This document shows positions 1 to 7,738 of a stretch of 41,321 nucleotides of DNA, piece by piece. The stretch's first letter is position 1, and every line of letters begins with the position of its first letter. The translations under genes and the position numbers were made by a program. The notes beneath the pieces are model-generated. The model was not told where the DNA came from and ran no database searches. It worked only from the letters and a program-made list of their open reading frames with translations. The DNA comes from Streptomyces sp. CB02009. Lineage in GTDB: Bacteria; Actinomycetota; Actinomycetes; Streptomycetales; Streptomycetaceae. Location of the stretch: assembly GCF_001905825.1 (NCBI RefSeq), contig NZ_LIVV01000001.1, forward strand, positions 1,619,373 through 1,660,693. The letters run 5' to 3'.

Positions 1-50
1 CGGCCGAGCGAGGGGCTCTTCCCGCGTGGCATCCACTCGGGCAGGATGGG

Positions 51-680
51 ATGTCCGCTATCGCGGTCACGCCGCCGTGCCTACGGGACCATTGGGGGAG
101 GGGCATTCAGAGCAGGCCGATCGACCCCGACCGACTGGCTGTGCGGTTCGCGAGGTTGGCGGTCGCGGCCGCGCTGGAAGAGGACGACCCCGAGGGGTGG
201 CCGGACAGACGACGCATCATCGGCCGTGCCGTGGCGCGGAGCATCAGCCATGACCAGAGCGCACGAATGACGCGGTTCCTCGACCATGCGCGATCCCGTG
301 GACGAGACCTGCCTGTTGAGGATCCTCAACAGGCACTCACGCGCATGTTCCTGGACCTCCTGCATCAGCTCGATCACCTGACCTTGAGCAAGGTTGCCCG
401 CAGCATTGACTTGATGGCCGTCGAGTTGCCCCGGTCGATCCCCCGTCATTCGGCGTCGCGGGGTTTCGTTCCCCTTCTCGACGGCAGCGACAGGCACGTA
501 GAGACGCGTGGAGTCAGCCAACTCGAACCGGCCGGGTACCGGGTAGAGGACATGGAGGCTGCGGCTGACTCTCTGAACCTCGCCCTGGCCCGACTGTTCA
601 TCCGCCTCGGCCCACCGCCGGACCTCGTCGAAAGCGACGTTGTCCCATGGGCAGGCGACGACGGGGGAGCGCGGGCATGA
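51..680 (+). CDS. Hypothetical protein, coupled to the next gene
   Basis: A 209-residue protein of unknown function. I recognise no domain. The central part (about residues 60-120) is rich in charged and leucine residues and looks helical; there is no signal peptide or membrane segment. Third codon positions are strongly G/C from about base 120 on, which supports real coding. The ATG at 51 has a purine-rich AGGATGGG just upstream; an ATG five bases earlier is in another frame. The stop codon overlaps the start of the next gene in an ATGA arrangement, so the two are probably translated together and may work together. The opposite strand also has long open frames here, but with poorer codon bias. 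Confidence 0.55.
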   Translation: MSAIAVTPPCLRDHWGRGIQSRPIDPDRLAVRFARLAVAAALEEDDPEGWPDRRRIIGRAVARSISHDQSARMTRFLDHARSRGRDLPVEDPQQALTRMFLDLLHQLDHLTLSKVARSIDLMAVELPRSIPRHSASRGFVPLLDGSDRHVETRGVSQLEPAGYRVEDMEAAADSLNLALARLFIRLGPPPDLVESDVVPWAGDDGGARA

Positions 681-1213
681 GTCTCGAAGGCCAGTTGGGT
701 CACTTCCCGGGAGACTTCGGCTCTGACCCTCTTCTGTCCGCCGGCCTGGGCATTGCGGCCCAGTGGGGGGAAGCGCTTGGCGGGCCCGAGAAGCTCCAGG
801 CCGCTCTCAAAGCCCTCGAACCGCAACTCCGGCGCGAGCACGAGCTGAACAAGCTCCGACTCGAACGGCAGGAAGCCGACGCGGCCCGGAAGGCGGCTGC
901 TGAGGAGGCCGAGGCGCAGCGGCGCGCCGATGCGGTGGAAAGAGAGGAGGAGCGCCGGGCACGTGAACAGATGGCCGTCCGCCACCACAGACATCAGATG
1001 CGTCTGCTGCACTCTGCAGTCGCCTTGTCGGTGCTGATGCTCGGAGGCGGACTCTATGCGATGCCGACGAACGGCTGGATCGCCGGCGCATTGTGCGGTC
1101 CGAGTCTGCTCTCTCTGTTGCGGATCTTCGTGCTACGACGGAGCACGGACGCGGATGTGCGCGAGGCGGGTCGGTCGGCTCGTGGGGCGGGCAACGCCCC
1201 TCCTCCTGTCTGA
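677..1213 (+). CDS. Coiled-coil protein with C-terminal membrane hairpin
   Basis: A 178-residue protein starting MSLEGQ at the ATG inside the ATGA overlap with the upstream stop; the same frame is open further back, but the overlap start is preferred. Residues about 45-105 form a long Arg/Glu/Ala-rich heptad-like stretch (repeated EEAEAQRRADAVEREEERR-type sequence), a predicted coiled coil. Two hydrophobic segments follow (about residues 113-130 and 133-150), then a short basic, Gly/Pro-rich tail. This suggests a cytoplasmic coiled coil anchored to the membrane, with the unknown upstream protein as its likely partner. No family is recognised and function is not assigned. Seen: coiled coil, two hydrophobic stretches, ATGA coupling. 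Inferred: membrane anchoring. Confidence 0.6.
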   Translation: MSLEGQLGHFPGDFGSDPLLSAGLGIAAQWGEALGGPEKLQAALKALEPQLRREHELNKLRLERQEADAARKAAAEEAEAQRRADAVEREEERRAREQMAVRHHRHQMRLLHSAVALSVLMLGGGLYAMPTNGWIAGALCGPSLLSLLRIFVLRRSTDADVREAGRSARGAGNAPPPV

Positions 1214-1457
1214 TCCCGGCGAGGCGGCTGGAAGAGCGGCGCCGTCCCCTGCCCGTGGAGACGGGGCGGTGGCCTCTCAGCACGTTCGTCGTCGGTGACG
1301 CGAAGAACGGCTGGTGCAACGACTACGCCGAGAAGTCGGTCGAGGGCGTGGCGCCACCTGTGCGGTACCCGCCTACCAGTAGAACGCGGTGGGAAATACG
1401 TAGGAGAGTACGTAGTTCGACTGACGCTTCATGGAAGCGGCGATGGGAGGCTCCGGC

Positions 1458-1550
1458 ATGAGCTCCTGGCAGAGCTGTGGTGTCCTGCCAGAGCGCTCGC
1501 TGCCCTCCCCGGAGGGCAACTGCCGCCAGTGCCCCGACGGGCAGCAGTAG
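1458..1550 (+). CDS. Tiny cysteine-containing protein (30 aa)
   Basis: A 30-residue frame beginning MSSWQSCG and ending CPDGQQ. It has a very good Shine-Dalgarno (GGGAGG at 1445-1450, seven bases before the ATG). Cysteines sit at residues 7, 22 and 25; the last two form CxxC (CRQC), as in a zinc-ribbon half, but a fourth ligand is not evident, so it may be a shortened or degraded zinc-ribbon protein. It lies 44 bases before a small membrane-protein gene on the same strand. The preceding stretch 1214-1457 holds nothing I can support. Evidence is limited to the ribosome site, length and cysteine pattern. Confidence 0.4.
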   Translation: MSSWQSCGVLPERSLPSPEGNCRQCPDGQQ

Positions 1551-1594
1551 CCGTCCGGTGCCGATATCCCAGTCCAACATTGGAGCGTCCTCCG

Positions 1595-1780
1595 TTGGTT
1601 TCCAAGATTCGCGTCCTTCTGGGCATGCTCGTGCTCCTGGCGCTGGCCATCGGCGCCATCGCCCTGCTCGCGGCCGTGAAAGCCAATGCCATGTGGTTCA
1701 CGATCGTCCCTCTCGGCATCCTCTTTCTCGGCGCGTCCCTCATCCGGTCGCTCGGATGGTTCAACAAGGAAAGCCGATGA
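1595..1780 (+). CDS. Small two-helix membrane protein (61 aa)
   Basis: A 61-residue protein read from a TTG start, with GGAG at 1582-1585, nine bases upstream. Two hydrophobic segments are clear: about residues 6-27 (VLLGMLVLLALAIGAIAL) and 33-52 (FTIVPLGILFLGASLI), joined by a short polar loop, with a charged end (WFNKESR). The same frame is open back to 1295, but that upstream part has poor composition and no convincing start, so the short form is preferred. Function unknown. It probably shares a transcript with the tiny Cys-containing gene upstream. Confidence 0.5.
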   Translation: MVSKIRVLLGMLVLLALAIGAIALLAAVKANAMWFTIVPLGILFLGASLIRSLGWFNKESR

Positions 1781-2036
1781 CCGGATGAGGGAGCGCTGGC
1801 CGGGTGGAGGGTCTCCGCCGTTACGTTCTCTGGATCTGACACCCTAGGGTTCGGTTCGTGAGGCCCTCCAGTTTCGCCTCCCCAGTTCCGGCCTCCGGCC
1901 CCCCGGCCGGGCCCGTTCCGCTGGCAGGCCAGGTCGCAGCCCCCTGGGACTTCTCTGGGCGTTCTCTGGTCCGAGGCGTGCCTCAGGCTGCAAATCTCGC
2001 TGTCGAAGGTCTTGCCCAGTGAGGTAGAACGGCGGC

Positions 2037-2501
2037 ATGGACACCGCAGAACTTCAGCGGACGCTGAACGAGTCGATCCAAGCCAATGTCGTGCACCACG
2101 GATACACCACCTACATGCGCGACTACGAAGTCGTCATCAACGTGTGGAAGGGCCCCCACAACCCGTCGACCTACCTGCGGTATCTCTTCCGGTACTTCGT
2201 CGAAGCCCGGTGCGAGACGTTCCTGTCGACCGGGACCTGGCGGAAGTCCTTGGACGACCGGCTCCTCGACAGCGAAACCGCCATCGGCCTCGATGGTTAC
2301 GTCTGGGGCGCGCACCATCACGAGCTCTACGGAGCCGAGCTTCGTCTCAAGTCGGAGGCTGCCCTCCGATGGGCCAAGACTGTCGGGATCGACTTCCATG
2401 AGGTTCACATCGAGGCCAACGCTCACGATCTGACCTTGCTGTTCTCAGACCTTGAGGTGAGCGAGATGCCGGTCGGATACGCACCCTTCCTCGCGGAATG
2501 A
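2037..2501 (+). CDS. YxiG-like family protein
   Basis: A 154-residue soluble protein. The sequence resembles the small YxiG-like proteins often found as single genes in Streptomyces: an N-terminal MDTAELQRTLNESI helix, the conserved MRDYEV stretch at about residues 27-32, the SLDDRLLD and GLDGYVWG segments in the middle (about 70-92), and a C-terminal LLFSDLEV near the end. Full length for this group. The start is the first ATG of the frame, directly after GAACGGCGGC, so the ribosome site is weak. The biochemical role of the family is not known to me; related Bacillus genes occur near toxin/immunity loci, so an immunity-like role is possible but unproven. Confidence 0.75.
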   Translation: MDTAELQRTLNESIQANVVHHGYTTYMRDYEVVINVWKGPHNPSTYLRYLFRYFVEARCETFLSTGTWRKSLDDRLLDSETAIGLDGYVWGAHHHELYGAELRLKSEAALRWAKTVGIDFHEVHIEANAHDLTLLFSDLEVSEMPVGYAPFLAE

Positions 2502-2567
2502 GAGCCGGGATGCGTGTGACCTCGTGACGGACGTGGGTCTCGCCGGTCAGCACCACGCGTTGTGGCA

Positions 2568-2601
2568 GGTGGCGGGACCACCGGAGGGTAGCGGGACTAC
2601 C
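2568..2601 (+). promoter_or_regulatory. Twin 15-base hairpins before the decarboxylase gene
   Basis: Two copies of GGTxGCGGGACxACC lie 19 bases apart: 2568-2582 (GGTGGCGGGACCACC) and 2587-2601 (GGTAGCGGGACTACC). Each can fold into a 5-bp stem with the same CGGGA loop. The one stem difference is compensated on both sides (G-C in one, A-T in the other). They sit 40 bases before the first possible start of the decarboxylase gene. They could be operator half-repeats or leader RNA structures. Confidence 0.45.
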
Positions 2602-2641
2602 GGCAGGTAATCGCCGGGATTCCGCACCGGCCGGGTTCGGC

Positions 2642-4051
2642 GTGTCCCTCGGGAGGTCCGAGCTTCCGGGCTGTTTGAATTCCCACATGACCAACCGCGA
2701 CAACGAGTCTCTGTTCGGCAATCGATTCCTGACCGTGCCCGCTCCCTCGGAGACCTTCCCCCAGGAAGGAATGGCCGCGACGGATGCGATGAGGCTCGTG
2801 GATGTGGATCTCGCCATGGAGGGCGATCCGCAACGAAATCTCGCTACGTTCGTCACCACGTGGATGGAGCCGGAAGCGCAACGGCTCATCGCCGAGAACC
2901 TCCACCGCAATTTCATCGATCATGCGGAGTACCCCATTTCCGCCGAGATCGAGCAGCGTTGCGTACGTATGCTCGCCGATCTCTTCAACGCTCCGGGGAA
3001 TACGACCGGATGCCGGACCCAGGGCTCGTCCGAGGCGATCATGCTCGGCGGGCTGTCACTGAAATGGAAGTGGCGCGAGCGCCGACAGGCGGCCAACCTT
3101 TCGATCGACCGGCCCAATCTGATCTTCGGTGGAGACGTCCACGTCGTGTGGGAGAAGTTCTGCCGCTACTTCGACGTCGAGCCGCGCATCGTGCCCCTCG
3201 CGGAGGGCAAGTACACGATCGGGCCCGAGGACGTCGAGCCCCACCTCGACGAGAACACCATCGGCGTCGTCGCCGTACTCGGCACCACCTTCACGGGTCA
3301 CAAGGACGACGTCGTCGGGATCGACAAGCTTTTGCGAGACGTCCGCACAAAGCGCGACCTCGACATTCCCATCCACGTGGACGGCGCCAGCGGTGCATTC
3401 GTCTGGCCTTTCCTCTACCCGGACTCCAAATGGGATTTCCGGCTGGAGCAGGTACGTTCGATCAACGTCTCGGGTCACAAGTACGGCCTGGTGTACCCCG
3501 GGATCGGCTGGCTGATCTTCCGCGAGGAGTCCGACCTGTCCAAGGACCTCGTGTTCTACGAGAACTACCTGGGCAAGACCGACTCGACGTTCACCTTGAA
3601 CTTCTCGACCGGCGCGTCGATGGTGCTCGCGCAGTACTACAACTTCGTACGGCTCGGCCGCCAGGGATACACCTACGTCATGAAGATGATGCAGGAGAAT
3701 GCCCGCGTACTGGCGGACAACCTGCGCGACGGCGGCCGGTTCGAGGTCATCGGAGCCGATCTCGAGCAGCTCCCCCTGGTCGCCTTCCGTCTCGCGGGGA
3801 AGCACGCCTACGACGAGTCCGACATCGCATGGCAGCTCTCCGCGGAACGCGGCTGGATGGTGCCGGCGTACACGCTTCCGCCCAACGCGGAGCGGGTGAA
3901 GATCCTGCGTGCCCTGGTCAAGGAGACCCTGAGCCGCGAACAGATCGATCGCCTGAGCCAGGACATCGCCGATGCGTGTCGCACCCTGGACGCCAAGGGC
4001 GCGACCCACGACGGAGAGCGGGCGAAGGTCAAGCGCGGCACCGGATACTGA
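2642..4051 (+). CDS. gad: Glutamate decarboxylase (PLP-dependent)
   Basis: Converts L-glutamate to GABA and CO2 with consumption of a proton, using pyridoxal phosphate in the cytoplasm. The 469-residue product aligns along its length with GadA/GadB-type enzymes (about 466 residues). Landmarks: RNLATFVTTW (65-74), the substrate/PLP region TQGSSEA (126-132), HVDGASGAF with the PLP-contacting Asp (245-253), and SGHKYG with the Schiff-base lysine at 280 (265 if the shorter start is used). Start: GTG at 2642 has no clear ribosome site; the ATG at 2687 (MTNRDN) is also possible and matches the beginning of related proteins about as well. No glutamate/GABA antiporter gene is adjacent, so a classical acid-resistance pair is not seen. 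The twin hairpins just upstream may control it. Confidence 0.93.
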   Translation: MSLGRSELPGCLNSHMTNRDNESLFGNRFLTVPAPSETFPQEGMAATDAMRLVDVDLAMEGDPQRNLATFVTTWMEPEAQRLIAENLHRNFIDHAEYPISAEIEQRCVRMLADLFNAPGNTTGCRTQGSSEAIMLGGLSLKWKWRERRQAANLSIDRPNLIFGGDVHVVWEKFCRYFDVEPRIVPLAEGKYTIGPEDVEPHLDENTIGVVAVLGTTFTGHKDDVVGIDKLLRDVRTKRDLDIPIHVDGASGAFVWPFLYPDSKWDFRLEQVRSINVSGHKYGLVYPGIGWLIFREESDLSKDLVFYENYLGKTDSTFTLNFSTGASMVLAQYYNFVRLGRQGYTYVMKMMQENARVLADNLRDGGRFEVIGADLEQLPLVAFRLAGKHAYDESDIAWQLSAERGWMVPAYTLPPNAERVKILRALVKETLSREQIDRLSQDIADACRTLDAKGATHDGERAKVKRGTGY

Positions 4052-4362
4052 CGCCGGGTACAACCCCACGCGGGCCATGTACCGATGCGCCGGCCAGCTC
4101 TCGTGTCGCGCCGACGGCGACCAGGTGGGGGAGACGCGACGATGGGACGTCAGCACGACGGCGGCGATCGGCATCCACGACCTCGCTCGTCGGCCCGCAC
4201 GCCCAACAGCGAGAATGGTGCGGGTGCGAGGCATCCGCTCCGGTGGAGCGGCGTCCGACCCGAAGATCTGGTGACTACCTGACGACGAGTTCGGCGCAGC
4301 GCCTCGCAGCGCTTCGGTAGCCGACCGAACCGTCTCACTCGTACGTCTCCAGAAAGCAGCCG
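4052..4362. other. Intergenic stretch, no supported gene
   Basis: 311 bases between the decarboxylase and the CPBP protease gene. A 46-codon frame starting at 4142 after GGGGGAG was considered, but its composition (Arg/His/Ser/Pro-rich) looks non-coding. Near the end (about 4290-4330) there are short repeated GCAGCGC elements and the inverted pair CGGT/ACCG, probably part of the next gene's promoter region. Confidence 0.4.
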
Positions 4363-5418
4363 ATGTCCGACCCGATACCAGGACGTCCCCACCAGCCCCA
4401 GAACCCTTGGGCGCCACCTACGCAGGGCGCGCAGCCCTGGCCCGTGCCACCGGCCGCGTGGGGCCCGGGGACTCCCATGCCGCCGGCAGGCGCGCCCGGC
4501 CCGGCGGCTGCGCCGCCGGGGACCGCGTACCACGAGCAGGCACGCAACGGGCGACAGAGCGCATGGGCGCGGGTGGGGGAGTTCTTCCTCGGCCTCGCGC
4601 TCATGGGGGCCGGGATGATCGGCGTGCTCGTCGGCGCCGCCGTCATCGGCATGGTCCTCGGACTCGCGTGGGCCCCGGACGACAGCGACAACATCTTCGC
4701 CGATCCGCTTCTCGACAACGCGGTACTGCTCGTGAGCCTCGCCGTGTGGATCCCCGCCGTGCTGATCGCCGTCCGTGTGAGCGGGAAGCGGCCCGCGGGC
4801 ACCCTCGCGTCCGTCACCGGTCGGCTGCGGTGGAAGTGGCTGGTCTGGTGCCTCGGGCTGGCCGCCGGCGTCCTCGTGCTCCAGAACCTTCTGCTGGTCG
4901 CATGGAGCCTGATCCAGGACGGCTCCGAGGCCGTGACGGGCGAGACCCCCGGCTGGTCCGAACTTCTGCTGAGTCTGTTGGTGCTGTGGGCGCTCGTCCC
5001 CTTCCAGGCCGCCGCCGAGGAGTTCGTGTTCCGTGGCTGGCTGGTCCAGTTGTTCGGCGGATTCCTGCGCTCACCCTGGCCCGGAGTCGGCGTCGCCTCG
5101 CTGCTGTTCGCCTTCGCCCACGGCTTCGGAGAGCTGTCGGGGTTCCTGCTGCTGTGCTACTCGGCAGCCTGGTGGGGCTGGCTCACCATCCGTACGGGCG
5201 GCTTGGAGGCGGTCATCGCCGTGCACACGGTGAACAATCTGATCGCCTTCTCGCTCGCTGCGTTCTTCGGTGACTTGGCCGACGACAGCACCGCCGCTGA
5301 TGCGCCCTGGGAGGCTCTTGTCGCCGAGCTGATCTTCGCGCCGGCGTTCTGCCTGATAGCTGCTCGGCTCGCTGACAGGCATGGAATCACCGCGCGTACG
5401 CCGAGCGTCAAGGTCTGA
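4363..5418 (+). CDS. CPBP family intramembrane metalloprotease
   Basis: A 351-residue membrane protein of the CPBP (CAAX protease and bacteriocin-processing, Abi/Rce1) family. The first 65 residues are a Pro/Gly/Gln-rich cytoplasmic tail. About seven hydrophobic segments follow. The three family motifs are intact: EExxxR (Glu219, Glu220, Arg224 in AEEFVFRG), FxxxH (His253 in FAFAH), and HxxxN (His288 and Asn291/292 in HTVNN). Family members cut peptide bonds within membranes; in bacteria they have been linked to peptide maturation or self-immunity. The substrate here is unknown and no peptide gene is adjacent. The ATG at 4363 follows AGAAAGCAGCCG, an acceptable but weak ribosome site. It converges with the SARP gene. 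Confidence 0.88.
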   Translation: MSDPIPGRPHQPQNPWAPPTQGAQPWPVPPAAWGPGTPMPPAGAPGPAAAPPGTAYHEQARNGRQSAWARVGEFFLGLALMGAGMIGVLVGAAVIGMVLGLAWAPDDSDNIFADPLLDNAVLLVSLAVWIPAVLIAVRVSGKRPAGTLASVTGRLRWKWLVWCLGLAAGVLVLQNLLLVAWSLIQDGSEAVTGETPGWSELLLSLLVLWALVPFQAAAEEFVFRGWLVQLFGGFLRSPWPGVGVASLLFAFAHGFGELSGFLLLCYSAAWWGWLTIRTGGLEAVIAVHTVNNLIAFSLAAFFGDLADDSTAADAPWEALVAELIFAPAFCLIAARLADRHGITARTPSVKV

Positions 5419-5500
5419 TCCCCGAGGAGCGGTCTCGGACAGATCGAGCTCTCGTCGCGGCCCTGCGACGTCATCCCGCGATCACCTGAGGACCTTCCCG

Positions 5501-7522
5501 TCACCCGCCGAGAGCGGCGTCGGCGGCCACCAGGTGGCGGGTGACCGGGCCGAAGGAAACGAGCCCGCTCCCGGCCCCGGCGGATTCGGTTGCGGCGGCG
5601 GCGAGTTCGTCTCGGGCGCGGCGCAGGACCGGCATGTGTCCGACGGCGGCCGCCGTGCGCGCGAGGACGGCCCAAAGCGCTTCCTGGAGGAGGTCGTGAG
5701 GTGGCCGCGGCACCTCCGAGAGCGCCTGGTGGGCCTGCCGGGTGGCCCCGGAGGCGGCGAGCAGGAGGGGGTCGAGCCAGGGCCGGTACGGGCCGGCGTC
5801 GAGGTGTGCGAACTCCTCGGGGTCGGGCAGGGCATCGCCCCGCATGACCGGGATCAGCTCGACGAGGACGGCGGCGCCCGTGGTCAGGCCGGGCATGCCG
5901 CAATCGGCGGTCTCCGCGAGGACCCTCGCGTAGCGGGGGCGCGCGGCGGTCCAGCCGTCGGTCTCGCAGACGAGCAGGGCCCGGTACCAGGCGGTGAAGA
6001 CTCCGGCGAGGGGTCGTTCGTCGCGGTGGGCGAGCCGGTCGATCTCCTCTGCCTGCGCCTCGGCGGCCGTGTGGTCGCCGAGGCCCGCGAGGGCCTGGAG
6101 GCGGATCAGGCGCCCCAGGACCTCGTGGCCGCGCAGTTGGTGGGCGACGGCCAGCTGGGTCAGTTCGCCACCGAGGGCGTCTCTGCGGTCCGCTGATCCG
6201 CAGGTGGCGAAGGACTGCATGAAGGCGCCGTTGAGGGCGAACGCGAGCAGCGCGGGGTCCTGGAGCCGGCGTGCCAGTCGGACGGCCTCGTCGGCGGCGC
6301 GTCCGGCGCGCAGGCGCCACGGCTCCGGGGGTGCGACCTCCGCCGCCCGGGGAAGCGGCGAGTCGGCCCCGGCGTCGCCACGCGATTCGACGGCGACGAC
6401 CGACAGAAGCCGGGCGCGCAGCGCGGGCGGGCCGTCCGGGCCGAGCTGGGCTACGGCCCGGGCCGCGGAGCGGACCAGCTCGCCGGCGCCTTCGGGGTCG
6501 TCGGCACGGGTCCACACGGCCGGGACGTCGTAGGAGCCGATGATCCGGGCGGTCAGCTCGGGGTCCCCCGTGGTCTCGGCTGCCGAGATCAGGTCGCGGC
6601 GGTGCTCACGGGCTTCCTGCAGGCCGTCGGCGCCGGTCACCGCGAGGTCGCGCAGCAGACCGGCGGTGGCGTGCAGCCGGGCGCGGGCGCGGGCGGGTAC
6701 CGAGCGTTCCCAGGCAGCGGCGGTGCGGTTCCAGACGCCGTCCGCCGCTCCGGCCGACTCGATCCCGGCGTCGGGCGGTGTGCTGAGGATGCGGGTCTCG
6801 GCGCGTGCCAGGGCCTGCCCGGAACCGGATCCGAATGTGCTGGTGACGACGTGGCGGGCGTGGCGCAGGGTCTCCAGTGCCTCCCCGCGCCGGCCGGCCC
6901 GGTCCAGCGCTGTCGCCAGCAGCGCCCAGCCGTCCTCGCGACCCGGGTACGCGGCGACGTGGGCGCGCAGATCGGCGACGGCGTCCCGGGCTGCGCCGGT
7001 CGCAAGGACGGCGTCGGCGCGCCGTTCGACCGCGTCGAGGCGCAGCGATTCCAAGCGGGCCTGTTCGGCGGCGGCCCACGCGGCGTGGGGGAAGTCGGCG
7101 AGGACCGGGCCGCGCCATCGGGCGAGCGCCGCGTCCCAGAGAGCCACCGCCGCGTGCGGAGGCGCTGCGGCGGCCCGCGCCGCCGTGTCTTCGAACCGCC
7201 AGGCGTCGACCGCGTCCCGTCCGGCGCGGAGGACGTAGCCGGGGCCCTCGGTGACCAGCAACCGCGACGGCTGCCGGGGAGGGCGTCCGGGTTCAAGGGC
7301 GCGGCGCAGAGCCGCGACGAAGGTGCGCACCGCGCCGACCGCGCCGCCCGGGGTTTCCTCCTCCCACAGGTCGGCCACGAGCCGGCCGACCGGTACGACA
7401 CGGCCACGGGCGACCAGCAGCCGACCGAGCACTTCCCGGTGGCGGGGGGCGCCGAGCGGCAGGGGCGCGCCCTCGCCGTCCCAGGCTGCGACCGGTCCCA
7501 GCAGTCCGAACTCGACGCCCAC
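5501..7522 (-). CDS. SARP-family transcriptional activator (AfsR/DnrI type)
   Basis: A 673-residue regulator. The N-terminal OmpR-like winged helix (about residues 1-95: VEFGLLGPV, then a recognition region around AVRTFVAALRRAL and GPGYVLR) is followed by a bacterial transcriptional activation (BTAD) domain (about 100-245, with DAWRFED and WALLATALDRAGRRGEAL). The remaining about 400 residues are Ala/Leu-rich and helical, resembling TPR-type repeats; no NB-ARC P-loop is seen, so this is a medium SARP without the ATPase. SARPs activate secondary-metabolite genes by binding direct repeats. Start: the GTG at 7522 has AAGGGA about nine bases upstream and begins at the usual domain boundary; the frame is open to 7600. 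It is divergent from the hydrolase gene, which is the first candidate target. Confidence 0.88.
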   Translation of the reverse strand: MGVEFGLLGPVAAWDGEGAPLPLGAPRHREVLGRLLVARGRVVPVGRLVADLWEEETPGGAVGAVRTFVAALRRALEPGRPPRQPSRLLVTEGPGYVLRAGRDAVDAWRFEDTAARAAAAPPHAAVALWDAALARWRGPVLADFPHAAWAAAEQARLESLRLDAVERRADAVLATGAARDAVADLRAHVAAYPGREDGWALLATALDRAGRRGEALETLRHARHVVTSTFGSGSGQALARAETRILSTPPDAGIESAGAADGVWNRTAAAWERSVPARARARLHATAGLLRDLAVTGADGLQEAREHRRDLISAAETTGDPELTARIIGSYDVPAVWTRADDPEGAGELVRSAARAVAQLGPDGPPALRARLLSVVAVESRGDAGADSPLPRAAEVAPPEPWRLRAGRAADEAVRLARRLQDPALLAFALNGAFMQSFATCGSADRRDALGGELTQLAVAHQLRGHEVLGRLIRLQALAGLGDHTAAEAQAEEIDRLAHRDERPLAGVFTAWYRALLVCETDGWTAARPRYARVLAETADCGMPGLTTGAAVLVELIPVMRGDALPDPEEFAHLDAGPYRPWLDPLLLAASGATRQAHQALSEVPRPPHDLLQEALWAVLARTAAAVGHMPVLRRARDELAAAATESAGAGSGLVSFGPVTRHLVAADAALGG

Positions 7523-7622
7523 GGCTTCGTCCCTTCGCGGGTCGCGGCGTCCCCGGGGCACCGCGCGTCCACTCATCGATCGCTGATCCGGGGCCTCCAA
7601 CCTGGGTGACGTCCCAGAACGT

Positions 7623-7676
7623 CCCCGGACGCCCCGGACGCCCCGGACGCCCCGGACGCCCCGGACGCCCCGGAGG
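7623..7676. repeat. Nine-bp tandem repeat between SARP and hydrolase genes
   Basis: Five perfect head-to-tail copies of CCCCGGACG start at 7623, 7632, 7641, 7650 and 7659, and a sixth changed copy (CCCCGGAGG) ends at 7676. The array lies about 100 bases upstream of the SARP start and 62 bases upstream of the hydrolase start. SARPs usually bind heptamer direct repeats at an 11-bp period; the 9-bp period here does not fit that pattern exactly, so a simple expanded repeat is equally likely. Confidence 0.85.
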
Positions 7677-7738
7677 TCTCAGGCCTTCGGGCCTTCAGAC
7701 CCGGGACATCCACTCTCCCACGAGCCACAGGAGTCGCT

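Noticed and set aside
2642..4051. The decarboxylase as part of an acid-resistance pair
   Set aside because: No glutamate/GABA antiporter gene is nearby; the next gene is an intramembrane protease.
4142..4282. A 46-codon frame after GGGGGAG
   Set aside because: Ribosome-like site, but the residue composition (Arg, His, Ser, Pro) looks non-coding.
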